Source: Flavobacteriales bacterium
GTDB lineage: Bacteria; Bacteroidota; Bacteroidia; Flavobacteriales_F; PHOS-HE28
Assembly (NCBI GenBank): GCA_024103275.1
Contig: JAGFIV010000037.1
Coordinates: 1 to 64,000 of the forward strand
Reading direction: 5' to 3'
DNA length: 64,000 bases
In this document: positions 19,834 to 30,863 of the stretch, piece by piece
Layout: each line of letters begins with the position of its first letter
How positions within the stretch are numbered: position 1 is the first letter of the stretch
The notes under the pieces: model-generated
Told to the model about the DNA's origin: nothing
Seen by the model: only the letters and a program-made list of their open reading frames with translations
The model's database searches: none
Translations under genes and position numbers: made by a program

Positions 19834-20868
19834 CTAAGCGGCGAAAAGCTTTCGTGCCGTGGAGCGCAGGAAGCCGATGAAGGTGGTGCCCCAGGCCAGC
19901 AGTGCCACGTGGATGAAGTAGCGCGGGATGGGCAACAGGAACCCGAGGTCCATGGCGCGGGCCATCTCGTAGGTGCCGGCCGTATACATGCCCAGGGGGA
20001 ACACGGCACCCCAGTACAGCGGGTCGTAGGTGAGCGGGAAGCGCTTGTAGCCGTGGCGCCAGGCGGCTAGGATGGCGAGCATCGGGATCCACCAGGTGCC
20101 GGTCACCCAATAGAAAATGGTGAACCCCTTGAGGAAAGGCAGGGTGGAAAGCAGGAAAGGCGCGTGCGGGGTGTTGATGATCAGCAGCGATCCCGCGAGG
20201 GTGGAGATGGCCATGGCCCCCATGTTGATCCAATAGGGCGGGGTGAGGTCGCCGGGGGAGAAGGAAAAGAAATTGTAGCGGTAGAAGATCAGGGAGATCA
20301 TCCAGATGTAGAGCATGCCGCCCCACAACCACATGGCGAACGCGAAGAAGTTGAGCATGAGCCGATGCTCGCCGGCATGCGCGGCCAGCATGGTGCTGAG
20401 CACGGCGAGGCTTTGGGTGGACACCACCGACAGCAGCCAGGCGCCGTTGATGCCTTCGGCAAAAGCGGGCTTTTCCCCCTTGATCGTCAGGTTGGTGAAG
20501 ACCGTGTAGGTGATCACCACCCAAAGGAACAGGGCGATGCCCCATAGCGCCTTGGCCACGGCGTAGTTGCCTTGCAACAGGATGAACTGCGCCCCCAGCA
20601 GGGCGGTGGCGGTCACCGCGGTGAAGAAGCCCATGCCGTTCAGGTGGTCGAACAGGTCGTGCAACAATTCCCTGCGGAACAGCACCAGGCGCAGCAGCGC
20701 AAGCACCGAGAGGGTGGCATGGAAGAAGATGTTGAGCCAGAAAAGGGGATAGGCCAAGGCATCCAGGCCCAGGAAGTGCGAGGCGCTGGAGACCACGCCG
20801 GTGGCCATCACCATGGCGAAGTAGGCCGGCGAAAGCTCCTTGATCGCGTTCAACAGGCGTTCCTTCAT
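19834..20868 (-). CDS. TDT/SLAC1-family anion channel or C4-dicarboxylate transporter
   Basis: The 344-residue, roughly ten-helix membrane protein starts ELSPAYFAMVMATGVVS, the conserved first helix of the TDT family (TehA, Mae1, plant SLAC1). Family members move malate, tellurite-related anions, chloride or nitrate. Its ATG overlaps the narK stop as ATGA, so the two membrane proteins are made together. A nitrate/nitrite or counter-anion role is inferred from that coupling and from SLAC1 biology, not from residues. The start at 20868 (MKERLLNAIKEL) removes a 36-residue extension lying inside narK. Confidence 0.8.
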   Translation of the reverse strand: MKERLLNAIKELSPAYFAMVMATGVVSSASHFLGLDALAYPLFWLNIFFHATLSVLALLRLVLFRRELLHDLFDHLNGMGFFTAVTATALLGAQFILLQGNYAVAKALWGIALFLWVVITYTVFTNLTIKGEKPAFAEGINGAWLLSVVSTQSLAVLSTMLAAHAGEHRLMLNFFAFAMWLWGGMLYIWMISLIFYRYNFFSFSPGDLTPPYWINMGAMAISTLAGSLLIINTPHAPFLLSTLPFLKGFTIFYWVTGTWWIPMLAILAAWRHGYKRFPLTYDPLYWGAVFPLGMYTAGTYEMARAMDLGFLLPIPRYFIHVALLAWGTTFIGFLRSTARKLFAA

Positions 20869-22370
20869 GGCATTCGGCGGCTGGGCGTGTGCCGGGCCAT
20901 CCGGCGCAGGACCGATCGCATCCACAGGGCGCAGGCCACGGCCACCACCAGCAGCAGCAGCCAGCAGGTGGTCCACACGCCGGTGGCGGCCAGCAGCATG
21001 CCGAAGAGGATGGGCCCCGCGAAGCCGCCCAGCCCGCCGAGCACGCCCACGATGCCGCCCACGGTGCCCACGTCATCGGGGTAGTAGTCGGGAATGAGCT
21101 TGAAGACCGCGGCCCCGCCGATGCCCATGGCCGCCCCGATGATGAACACCAGGAAGGTGAAGATCCACTTGTTGGCCTGGAAGTAGATGTGCGTGGTGCC
21201 CTTGGCCAGCAGCTGCCCCTTGCCCACGGTCTCGCCCACTTGCACCTGGGGGTCTTGCCACACGGAGGTGAAGGGCATGGGCAGGAAGCCTTCCTCGTCA
21301 TGGTGGATGCCGAAGCGGATGCCCATCGGGTCGGCGGTGCGCAGTGGATACACCGTCTTGTCGGCGGGGTTGGCCGGGTCGGCCACCGTGATCTGGTCCG
21401 CGGTGATGGCCTCCACCACGCCCGGCCGGGCGGCCATGATGCCCTGGCCCGGGGTGTGCATTTCCACGCGCGGCGGGATGAGGAAGACCAGGCAGACGAT
21501 GGCCACGGTGAAGACGCGGATCAGCACGATGCGGGCGCCATACTTGTCCGAGAGCAGGCCGCCCACCATGCGCACCAGGCCGGAGGGCAGGCTGAAGGCC
21601 GTGGTCATCATGCCGGCAGCCACGATGGAGAGGGCGTACACGTTCACGTAGTAGGGGATCAGCCATTGCGACAGGGCCACGAAGCTGCCGAACACGAAGA
21701 AGTAGTACAGGCCGAAGCGCCAAACACGGGTTTGCTTCAAGGGTGCCAGCCGGGCGGCCATGGATTTCACCGCGCCCGAGCGCTTGTTCACCGTGAAGAG
21801 GAAGAAGATCACGGCGGTGGCCGCCAGCACGGCGGCATACAGCTGGGGCAGCATGCGCCAGCCGTCGGGCACCGTGTTGCCTTGGGTGAAGGTATCCAGC
21901 AGCCGGGGGGCGAAAAAGGTGGTGGCGGCCGCCCCCACGTTGCCCATGGCGAAGATGCCGAGCGCCGTGCCCTGCCGCTCCTTGGGAAACCACTGCGTGG
22001 TGTAGGCCACACCCGCGGCGAAGGAGCTGCCCGCGATCCCGAAGGCAAAGCTCAGCAGCAGGAAGCTCCCGTAGCTGTTTGCCATGGAAAGCAGGTACAT
22101 CGGCAGGGCGCCCAGCAGCAGCAGGATGGTCATCATCCATTTGCCGCCGTACTTGTCGGTGAGCACGCCCACCGGCAGGCGCAGGATGGATCCCATCAGC
22201 ACCGGTGCGCCCAACAGCCAACCCGTTTGCGTGGCGCTCCACTTGAAGATGCCGTTGTTGGTGAGGAAGGTCACCAGCACGCCGTTGATCATCCAGGCCG
22301 CGAAACACACCGTGAAAGCCAAGGTGCTCAACAGGAGCATGCGGTTGGGGTTCGCGGTGGATGAGGGCAT
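20865..22370 (-). CDS. narK: NarK-type nitrate/nitrite transporter with a periplasmic insertion
   Basis: This 501-residue major facilitator superfamily protein resembles NarK: FAAWMINGVLVTFL in helix 1, RLPVGVLTDKYGGKWMM loop, SFAFGIAGSSFAAGVAYTTQWFP and a glycine-rich VGGIVGVLGGLGGFAGPILFG nitrate signature late in the protein. It probably imports nitrate and/or exports nitrite for NarGHI. About 85 extra residues (roughly 305-390) interrupt a loop between two C-terminal helices. The start at 22370 lies downstream of a Crp/Fnr-like site at 22422-22433. First gene of a narK-TDT operon. Confidence 0.88.
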   Translation of the reverse strand: MPSSTANPNRMLLLSTLAFTVCFAAWMINGVLVTFLTNNGIFKWSATQTGWLLGAPVLMGSILRLPVGVLTDKYGGKWMMTILLLLGALPMYLLSMANSYGSFLLLSFAFGIAGSSFAAGVAYTTQWFPKERQGTALGIFAMGNVGAAATTFFAPRLLDTFTQGNTVPDGWRMLPQLYAAVLAATAVIFFLFTVNKRSGAVKSMAARLAPLKQTRVWRFGLYYFFVFGSFVALSQWLIPYYVNVYALSIVAAGMMTTAFSLPSGLVRMVGGLLSDKYGARIVLIRVFTVAIVCLVFLIPPRVEMHTPGQGIMAARPGVVEAITADQITVADPANPADKTVYPLRTADPMGIRFGIHHDEEGFLPMPFTSVWQDPQVQVGETVGKGQLLAKGTTHIYFQANKWIFTFLVFIIGAAMGIGGAAVFKLIPDYYPDDVGTVGGIVGVLGGLGGFAGPILFGMLLAATGVWTTCWLLLLVVAVACALWMRSVLRRMARHTPSRRMP

Positions 22371-22391
22371 GGCGTGGTGCTTGGGCCGGGG

Positions 22392-22433
22392 CAAGGAATT
22401 ACGGCAAGGCACCTTGTGAGGTGACTAAAATCA
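22392..22433 (-). promoter_or_regulatory. Crp/Fnr-type operator and promoter of narK
   Basis: On the minus strand TGAT-TTTA-GTCA (22433 to 22422) resembles the FNR consensus TTGAT-N4-ATCAA. From its centre (22427.5) the G of a TTG at 22392 is 35.5 bp downstream, the same spacing as at the narC and nos-cytochrome promoters. The rest of the -7 octamer is poor (ATTCCTTG), as expected for an activator-dependent promoter. Inferred transcript start near 22386. Confidence 0.55.
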
Positions 22434-22498
22434 TAATTAGAAATGATGAAGTGCAATTTATATCGATTCCAAATTGGCGCTTGGAATAGGCCGGCCGA

Positions 22499-22897
22499 TC
22501 AGCGGCTGGTCTGCGCTTTGTCCACCGGTTGGTCGTCCTTGTAGAAGGTTGCGGTGCCGCGGTGCCCATCGGGGCCGAACACGGTATAGGGGCCGTTTAG
22601 TTTATCCTCGCTGTAGAAGGCTTCCGTGAGCGTGTCGCCCGTGGCCGAGAAGGTGTGCCACGTGCCGGTCCGTTTGCCATGGTCGAACGTGCCTTCGATC
22701 TTCTTTTTCCCCGATGGGTAATACCAGGTCCAGCGGCCGTGGTTGCGGCCATCCACCACGCTGCCCGTCCGTTTCGACTGGCCGTTGTCGAAGGTGGAGG
22801 GCCCGCGCCGTTCCAGGTAGAAACTGGCCCCGGCCACGGTGATCACCAGCAGCGCGGTGATCGCCTTGTGGTTGCTGTTGTAGCGGAACAGGGACAT
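22499..22897 (-). CDS. MORN-like repeat protein with an N-terminal membrane anchor
   Basis: The 132-residue protein has one N-terminal hydrophobic segment (KAITALLVITVAGASFYL) and then repeats of the type YYPSGKKKIEGTFDHGKRTGTWHTF, the toxin/antitoxin MORN-like pattern. Role unknown. It lies between the divergent narK and narC promoters but reads away from the nar operon. The start at 22897 is the first ATG before the membrane segment; the open frame continues far upstream only as antisense of narGH. Confidence 0.6.
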   Translation of the reverse strand: MSLFRYNSNHKAITALLVITVAGASFYLERRGPSTFDNGQSKRTGSVVDGRNHGRWTWYYPSGKKKIEGTFDHGKRTGTWHTFSATGDTLTEAFYSEDKLNGPYTVFGPDGHRGTATFYKDDQPVDKAQTSR

Positions 22898-22967
22898 GGG
22901 GCGTTGCGGGTTTAGGGGGTTCGGCGAGCCGGGGGAGGCAAATTCCTTGTTTAGTCTGAATATAAAC

Positions 22968-23010
22968 TGATGTATATCATGAAACAATACAAATCTAATC
23001 ATACTATTGC
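22968..23010 (+). promoter_or_regulatory. Crp/Fnr operator and class II promoter of narCGHJI
   Basis: TGAT-GTAT-ATCA at 22968-22979 is a perfect palindromic core of the FNR/DNR type. TACTATTG at 23002-23009 is a near-consensus -7 element whose G is 35.5 bp from the operator centre. A start site about 6 bp further (23015) puts the operator at -41.5, the classic class II activator position. This also rules out the earlier start codon at 22970. Confidence 0.7.
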
Positions 23011-23038
23011 CACACCAAGGAACACCTTCCACAACGCC

Positions 23039-23935
23039 ATGAGCCATCCAGCAATCCTTAGCACACGCCTCACGGTCGCACCCGTGACCCACGGCCTGAT
23101 GAACGGTCTGAAGGCCCTCGGCCTCGCCGGTGTCCTGGGCCTTGCGGCCACTCCGGCCCGGGCACAGGATGGCGCGGCCATCTTCAAACAGAACTGCACG
23201 GCTTGCCACAAACTGGGAGCCCGCATGGTGGGCCCGGACCTCACGGGAGTTACCGAAAGGCAGTCGGGCGAATGGTTGCGCAAGTACATCCGCGGCTCGC
23301 AGGCGATGATCAAGTCGGGGGACAAGGATGCCGTGGCCATTTACGAGGAGTACAACAAGACCTTGATGCCGGATTTCCCCTTCGCAGATGCGGAGATGGA
23401 TGCCCTGCTGGAATTCCTGGCCGGCACGGCGAAGCCTGCCGCAGCCGCAGCAACCGAGGCGCCAGCGGAAGAGGAGAAGCCCATCGTGTTCACCGCGGCC
23501 GACGTGGAGCGCGGCAGGTTCATGTTCCAGCACCGGCTTTCCGGTGGCGGGGCATCGTGCATCACCTGCCACAACGTGGATGCCCCGGGGGTGGTCCCCG
23601 GCGGTTTGCTGGCCAAGGACCTCACCAATGTGTACGGCCGCATGGGCCAGGCGGGCGTGGCCGGCATCCTGGGGGCACCACCCTTCCCCGCGATGGCCGC
23701 GGCCTACGGCGGAGGCATGGCGCTCACGGACGACGAGGTCCACGCCCTGACCGCCTTCCTGCAAAGCGCCAACAACGGCACCACGCCCGCCACGCCCCGT
23801 GGCCAAAAGGCCATGCTCGGGTGGGGGCTGGGCGGCATGGCCGCCATCCTGCTCCTGGTGGCCATCCTCTGGCACAACCGGCTGCGCCGGTCGGTGCGGC
23901 ACGACATCGATGCGCGGCAACTGCGCACCATCTGA
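23039..23935 (+). CDS. narC: Membrane-anchored dihaem cytochrome c of the nitrate reductase operon
   Basis: The 298-residue protein has a signal peptide ending PARAQ, a first c-type haem motif CTACH (Cys53), a Pro/Ala/Glu-rich linker, a second motif CITCH (Cys174) and a C-terminal helix (GLGGMAAILLLVAILW) followed by basic residues, so the haems face the periplasm. It precedes narG like narC in Thermus narCGHJI. There the cytochrome links the reductase to other electron carriers and helps anchor it; the same role is inferred here. The start at 23039 lies 24 bp after the predicted transcript start. Confidence 0.8.
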   Translation: MSHPAILSTRLTVAPVTHGLMNGLKALGLAGVLGLAATPARAQDGAAIFKQNCTACHKLGARMVGPDLTGVTERQSGEWLRKYIRGSQAMIKSGDKDAVAIYEEYNKTLMPDFPFADAEMDALLEFLAGTAKPAAAAATEAPAEEEKPIVFTAADVERGRFMFQHRLSGGGASCITCHNVDAPGVVPGGLLAKDLTNVYGRMGQAGVAGILGAPPFPAMAAAYGGGMALTDDEVHALTAFLQSANNGTTPATPRGQKAMLGWGLGGMAAILLLVAILWHNRLRRSVRHDIDARQLRTI

Positions 23936-23974
23936 CCTGAAGAAACCGGCAAGGACCCCATCAAACCAAAGGCA

Positions 23975-26900
23975 ATGAGTTGGATCGAGGACATCATTTC
24001 TCCGAAGACCCGCAAGTGGGAGGAATTCTACCGCAACCGTTGGCAGTACGACAAGGTGGTGCGCAGCACCCACGGGGTGAACTGCACGGGCGGCTGTTCG
24101 TGGAACATCCACGTGAAGGACGGCATCGTGGTGTGGGAGATGCAGGCGCTGGACTATCCGCTGCTGGAGGAGGGCCTGCCGCCCTATGAGCCGCGCGGCT
24201 GCCAGCGGGGGATCTCCTACTCGTGGTACCTCTACAGCCCCATCCGCGTGAAATATCCGCTGATGCGCGGCGCGCTGCTGGACCTCTTCCGCGAGGAGAA
24301 GAAGAAGGCCGGCGGTGACCCGGTGAAGGCGTGGGCCAACCTGCAGGCCGACCCGCGGAAGCGCAGCCGCTACCAGTGGGCGCGGGGCAAGGGCGGTTTC
24401 CGCCGCGTGCACTGGGATGAGGTGGTGGAGCTCATTGCCGCCGCCAACCTCTACACCGTGCAGAAATACGGGCCCGACCGCATCATCGGTTTCTCGCCCA
24501 TCCCCGCCATGAGCATGCTCAGCTACGCCTCCGGCGCGCGCTACCTCCAGCTGATGGGCGGTGTCAACCTCAGTTTCTACGACTGGTACTGCGACCTGCC
24601 CTGCGCCTTCCCGGAGGTGTGGGGCGAGCAGACCGATGTGTGCGAGAGTGCCGACTGGTACAACTCCAAGTTCATCGTCAGCATGGGCGCCAACCTGGGC
24701 ATGACGCGCACGCCGGACATCCACTTCTTCAGCGAGGCCCGGCACAACGGCAGCAAGACGGTGGTCATGTCGCCTGACTTCAGCATGGTGGCCAAGCACG
24801 CCGACCAGTGGATCCCCGCCCACGCCGGCAGCGACGGCGCGTTCTGGATGGCCGTCACGCATGTGATCCTCAAGGAATGGCATGCCGACAAGACCACGCC
24901 CTACTTCAACGAATACGTGAAGCGGTACACCGACTCGCCCTTCCTGGTGCGGCTGGACAGGAAGGGCGGCCACTACGCCCCCGGCAAGCTCATGCGCGCC
25001 AAGGAGGTGGGCCAGTACAAGGACATCAGCAACGGCGATTGGAAGTTTTTGGTGGTGGACAGTGCCTCGGGCGACCTGATCACCCCCAAGGGCACGGTGG
25101 GCTACCGCTGGGATGAAAAGCCCGGCAACTGGAACCTGAAGTACGAGAACGGTACCGACGGCCGCCCGTACGACCCCGAGCTCACTTTCCTCCACAAGCG
25201 CGATGACGTGCTGCAGGTGGAGTTCGTCGACTATGGGCACCAGCGCGTGGCCAAGCGGGGCGTGCCGGTGCGCTTCCTCACCACGGTGGACGGCGAAAAG
25301 GTGCCGGTGGCCACCATCTTCGACATCACCATGGGGCAGTACGGCGTGGGCCGGGGCCTGGAGGGCGACTACCCCAAGGACTACGACGACAAGGACGCGG
25401 CCTACACGCCGGCCTGGCAGGAGATCTTCACCGGCATCGGGCGGAAGACGGCGATCAAGTTCGCCCGCGAATGGGCCGGCACCGCCGAGGCCACCGAAGG
25501 CCGCTGCATGGTGATCGTGGGCGCGGCCATCAACCACTGGTTCCACGGCAACCTCATGTACCGCGCGGCCATCATGGCCCAGATGTTCACCGGCTGCAAC
25601 GGCCGCAACGGCGGCGGCATGAACCACTACGTGGGGCAGGAGAAACTGGCGCCGGTGGACAGCTGGGGCACCATCATGAGCGGCAAGGACCACGGCACCG
25701 TGCCGCGCCTGCAACAAGCGCCCATCTGGCACTACATCAACAGCAGCCAGTGGCGCTACGACAACAACCAGGCGGACTACAACAGCCTGCCCAACGACGC
25801 CGCGCCGCTGGCCCGCAAGCACTCCGCCGACTGGACGCTGATGGCCGTGCGCAACGGGTGGCTGCCCTTCTTCCCGCAGTACAACAAGAGCAACCTGGAC
25901 ATCGTGAAGGACGCCGAGCAGGCCGGCGCCCAAAGCGACAGCGACATCCGCAACTACGTGGTGGACCAGCTGAAGAGCCGGCAGCTCCTGCACTCGGTGG
26001 CTGATCCGGATGACCCCATCAACTTCCCGCGCAACTGGTTCATCTGGCGCGGCAACGCCCTGATGAGCTCGGCCAAGGGCCACGAATACATGCTGAACCA
26101 TTACCTCGGCACCCACCACAACGACATCGCCGAGGAGGTGGCCGGAAGCATGGTCACCGACATCAAGTACCGCGACAGATCGCCCAGCGGCAAGATGGAC
26201 CTGGTGGTGGACATCAACTTCCGCATGGATACCTCGGCGCTCTACTCCGACATCGTGCTGCCCACCGCCTCGTGGTACGAGAAGGCCGACCTCAACAGCA
26301 CCGACATGCACTCGTTCATCCATCCGCTGAGCGAGGCCGTGCCCCCGGTGTGGGAGGCCAAGACCGACTGGCAGATCTTCCAGCTGCTGGCCAAGAAGGT
26401 GAGCGAACTGGCGCCGCGCCATTTCCCCAAGCCGGTGAAGGACATCGTGAACGTGGCCTTGGCGCACGACACCGCCGACGAGATCACCCAGCCCAGGATG
26501 CAGGACTGGTGGAAAGGCGAGTGTGAGCCCATCCCCGGCAAGACCATGCACAAGATCGAGGTGGTGGAGCGCGACTACACGCAGATCTACAACAAGTACA
26601 TCACCTTGGGCGAAGGCATCCCCAGGAACGGCCTGGGGGCGCACGGCGTGAAGTACGACTGTGCGGACGTGTACGAGGAGATGCTGGCCAAGAAGAACCA
26701 CGTGCGGGTGGTGAACGGCAAGGAGTACCCCAGCATCCGGGAGGACGTGGAAGCCTGTGATGCCGTACTGAAACTGAGCACGCTCACCAACGGCAAGCTC
26801 AACATGCGCGGCTACCAGTACCTGGAGAAGAAGACCGGGCTGGTGCTCACCGACCTGGCCGAGGGCCTGCAGGCTGTGCGCATCGACTACAAGGACCTGC

Positions 26901-27601
26901 AGACGCGGCCCAACCGTTACAACACCTCGGCCGTGTGGTCCGGTCTGATGAACGACGGTCGCGCCTACGCGGCCTACACGCTGCAGGTGGACCGCCTGGT
27001 GCCGTGGCGCACGCTCACCGGCCGCCAGCACATCTACATGGACCACGAAGGCTACATCCTGTTCGGCGAACACCTGCCCACCTACAAGCCGTCGCCCTTG
27101 CCACAGGTGTACGGCGACATCCGCGAAACGGTAAACGACGGCAAGGCCAAGATGCTCAACTGCCTGACGCCGCACGGCAAGTGGCACATCCACAGCACCT
27201 ACGGCGATACCCTGCGCATGCTCACCCTCAGCCGCGGCATGGAGCCGTGCTGGATGAGCGAGAAGGACGCGGCGGAGCTCGGCATCAAGGACAACGACTG
27301 GGTGGAGGTGTACAACGACCACGGCGTGTATGCCACCCGGGCCTGCGTCAGCGCCCGCATCCCGAGCGGGGTGTGCATCGTGTACCACTCGCCTGAGCGC
27401 ACCTACACCGTACCCAAGAGCCAGGTGCGCGGCAACCGCCGCGCCGGCGGCCACAACAGCTTCACCCGCGTGCACCTCAAGCCCAGCCTGATGGTGGGCG
27501 GCTACGGGCAGTTCACCTTCTCCTTCAACTACTGGGGGCCGGTGGGCAGCAACCGTGACACCCACGTGCTGGTGCGCAAGATGGAAAAAGTGGTGTTCTG
27601 A
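23975..27601 (+). CDS. narG: Respiratory nitrate reductase alpha subunit
   Basis: This catalytic Mo-bisMGD subunit reduces nitrate to nitrite. The 1,208-residue protein matches NarG along its length. It has the FS0 ligands His33, Cys37, Cys41 and Cys76 (HGVNCTGGC ... EPRGCQRG), the molybdenum ligand Asp203 in [11 protein letters not shown], and HSTYGD and [13 protein letters not shown] near the C terminus. There is no twin-arginine signal, so it is the cytoplasm-facing type, not the outward-facing archaeal type. It lies 40 bp after the cytochrome gene in the same operon. Confidence 0.97.
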   Translation: MSWIEDIISPKTRKWEEFYRNRWQYDKVVRSTHGVNCTGGCSWNIHVKDGIVVWEMQALDYPLLEEGLPPYEPRGCQRGISYSWYLYSPIRVKYPLMRGALLDLFREEKKKAGGDPVKAWANLQADPRKRSRYQWARGKGGFRRVHWDEVVELIAAANLYTVQKYGPDRIIGFSPIPAMSMLSYASGARYLQLMGGVNLSFYDWYCDLPCAFPEVWGEQTDVCESADWYNSKFIVSMGANLGMTRTPDIHFFSEARHNGSKTVVMSPDFSMVAKHADQWIPAHAGSDGAFWMAVTHVILKEWHADKTTPYFNEYVKRYTDSPFLVRLDRKGGHYAPGKLMRAKEVGQYKDISNGDWKFLVVDSASGDLITPKGTVGYRWDEKPGNWNLKYENGTDGRPYDPELTFLHKRDDVLQVEFVDYGHQRVAKRGVPVRFLTTVDGEKVPVATIFDITMGQYGVGRGLEGDYPKDYDDKDAAYTPAWQEIFTGIGRKTAIKFAREWAGTAEATEGRCMVIVGAAINHWFHGNLMYRAAIMAQMFTGCNGRNGGGMNHYVGQEKLAPVDSWGTIMSGKDHGTVPRLQQAPIWHYINSSQWRYDNNQADYNSLPNDAAPLARKHSADWTLMAVRNGWLPFFPQYNKSNLDIVKDAEQAGAQSDSDIRNYVVDQLKSRQLLHSVADPDDPINFPRNWFIWRGNALMSSAKGHEYMLNHYLGTHHNDIAEEVAGSMVTDIKYRDRSPSGKMDLVVDINFRMDTSALYSDIVLPTASWYEKADLNSTDMHSFIHPLSEAVPPVWEAKTDWQIFQLLAKKVSELAPRHFPKPVKDIVNVALAHDTADEITQPRMQDWWKGECEPIPGKTMHKIEVVERDYTQIYNKYITLGEGIPRNGLGAHGVKYDCADVYEEMLAKKNHVRVVNGKEYPSIREDVEACDAVLKLSTLTNGKLNMRGYQYLEKKTGLVLTDLAEGLQAVRIDYKDLQTRPNRYNTSAVWSGLMNDGRAYAAYTLQVDRLVPWRTLTGRQHIYMDHEGYILFGEHLPTYKPSPLPQVYGDIRETVNDGKAKMLNCLTPHGKWHIHSTYGDTLRMLTLSRGMEPCWMSEKDAAELGIKDNDWVEVYNDHGVYATRACVSARIPSGVCIVYHSPERTYTVPKSQVRGNRRAGGHNSFTRVHLKPSLMVGGYGQFTFSFNYWGPVGSNRDTHVLVRKMEKVVF

Positions 27602-27658
27602 TCCACCGGACGAAAACAAGAGCAACGACAGGCCAACCAAGCAGAAACCAAGGAAACG

Positions 27659-29151
<1,493 letters not shown>

Positions 29152-29152
<1 letters not shown>

Positions 29153-29868
29153 TGATGAAGAACGGAAAGCCATACCAGCAATACGCGTTGATGGCGGAAC
29201 TCTTCCGCTATCCCGGCGAAGGGCTGCGCGACCACGTGGTGGAGGCCTATGCCATGCTTTGCCGGCACTATCCGCGGGCAGCCGCCACGGTTCGCCCCTT
29301 CGTGGATTGGGTGAACGCCACCGACGTCCACAGGGTGGAGGAGATCTTCTCGCGCACCTTCCACGTGCAGGCCATCTGCTACCTCGACCTGGGCTTCGTG
29401 CTCTTCGGCGAGGATTACAAGCGTGGTGAGTTCCTGGTGAACATGAAGCGCGAGCAGGCCGCGGCCGGCAACCCCTGCGGGGAGGAGCTGGCGGACAACC
29501 TGGCCAACGTGCTCACCCTGCTGCCGCTGCTGAAGGATGACGCCTTCCGCGCCGAGCTGGCCGGCCGGGTGCTGATGCCTGCGCTGCGCCGCATGCTGGC
29601 CGAGTTCAGCCCGCGCAAGACGGAATTGCGCACCAAGATGCTGCGCCGCAAGCACAAGGCGCTGATCATGGACGGGCAGGCCGACATCAACGTGTACCAC
29701 GCCGCCCTGTCCGCCCTCTTCCACATGCTCGAGGAAGACTTCACCGAAGTGGGCCTTGGCGACTACCGTCCCCAAGGCATCGACCCGCTGTACGCCGCCG
29801 CGCCCGCCTCCGATTGCAACACCTGTTCCATTCCCCATTCACCGCTGATCAAAACCGCCAAGCCATGA
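29152..29868 (+). CDS. narJ: Nitrate reductase assembly chaperone
   Basis: NarJ is a TorD-family chaperone needed for cofactor insertion into NarG and membrane attachment. The 238-residue helical protein contains RVEEIFSRTFHVQAICYLDLGFVLFGEDYKRGEFL, recognisable from NarJ (ERYVEVFDF-type region), and a basic middle (RRKHKAL). The start overlaps the narH stop and there is a second ATG one codon later. It overlaps narI by 4 bp (ATGA). Confidence 0.9.
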
Positions 29869-30833
29869 CCCTGCTCGAGGCCAACCCGCTGTTTTCGCCC
29901 ACATCCGTCGTCACCTGGCTGCTCGTCGCCGTCGTGGTGGTCGGCCTGGTCGCCCTGTATGTGGGCCTCAAGGCCAAGGCCATGGTGCGCGAGCTGGGCA
30001 CCGTGCAACGGCCCCTGCCGGCAAATCACACACGGGTGCTGCTGATCATGCTCGTGGCGGCATTCGCCGTGGTGTACGGCCTGAAATACGGGCTGCAGGA
30101 ACAGTGGGGCATGCTCAACGTGCTCATGTTCGCCGCGCTGCCGTACGTGGCCATCGCCATCTTCCTCATCGGGTCCATCTACCGCTACCGCTACCGCGGG
30201 TTCCAGGTCAGCTCGCTCTCCTCGGAATTCCTCGAGCGCAAGAAGCTGTTCTGGGGCAGCCAGCCTTTCCACTGGGGGCTGCTCATCCTCTTCTTCGGCC
30301 ACCTGGTCGCCTTCCTGTTCCCGCGGGCGGTGCTGGCCTGGAACGGCCGCCCCGTGCGGTTGTTGATCCTGGAATACAGCTCCTTCGCCTTCGCGCTGGG
30401 TACCCTGCTGGGCCTCATCCTCCTGATCCGCCGCCGCCTCGGCAATGCCCGCGTGCTGGTGGTGAGCAACAAGATGGACATGCTCGTCTACACCGTGCTG
30501 CTCACGCAGATCATCACCGGCCTGGGCGTGGCCTTTTACGTGCGCTGGGGCTCATCGTGGTTCGCATCCAGCGTTACGCCCTACCTGCGATCGCTCTTCG
30601 CCGGCGACCCCGACATCGCCGCCGTGAGCGCCATGCCCTGGCTCATCCAGGTACACATCATCTCCGCCTTCACCATCATCGCCATCATCCCATTCACCCG
30701 CTTCATGCACTTCCTAGTGGCACCCATAGACTACCTCTGGCGCGGCTACCAGCTGGTGATCTGGAACTGGGGACGGCGCGGCATCCGCAACTCCAGGAGC
30801 TATTACCCCGGCGTGCGTTCGCGCAACAACTGA
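29865..30833 (+). CDS. narI: Nitrate reductase gamma subunit with an extra N-terminal membrane domain
   Basis: This dihaem b membrane subunit oxidises quinol. The core (from about residue 84, MLNVLMFAALPYVAIAIFLIGS) matches NarI, with haem ligands His136, His146, His264 and His282; their spacing (10, 118, 18) is close to E. coli (10, 121, 18). About 80 residues precede the core and contain two predicted helices (about 15-35 and 57-75) not found in E. coli NarI. The total of 322 residues compares with about 225. The frame is continuous and the start overlaps narJ as ATGA, so the extension is real if translation starts there. Confidence 0.93.
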   Translation: MTLLEANPLFSPTSVVTWLLVAVVVVGLVALYVGLKAKAMVRELGTVQRPLPANHTRVLLIMLVAAFAVVYGLKYGLQEQWGMLNVLMFAALPYVAIAIFLIGSIYRYRYRGFQVSSLSSEFLERKKLFWGSQPFHWGLLILFFGHLVAFLFPRAVLAWNGRPVRLLILEYSSFAFALGTLLGLILLIRRRLGNARVLVVSNKMDMLVYTVLLTQIITGLGVAFYVRWGSSWFASSVTPYLRSLFAGDPDIAAVSAMPWLIQVHIISAFTIIAIIPFTRFMHFLVAPIDYLWRGYQLVIWNWGRRGIRNSRSYYPGVRSRNN

Positions 30834-30863
30834 CCGAAACCTGACGCAACAAGAACCCCGACC

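Noticed and set aside
22970-23039. Upstream start for the dihaem cytochrome gene
   Set aside because: It overlaps the Crp/Fnr operator and lies before the predicted transcript start; the ATG at 23039 gives a normal signal peptide.
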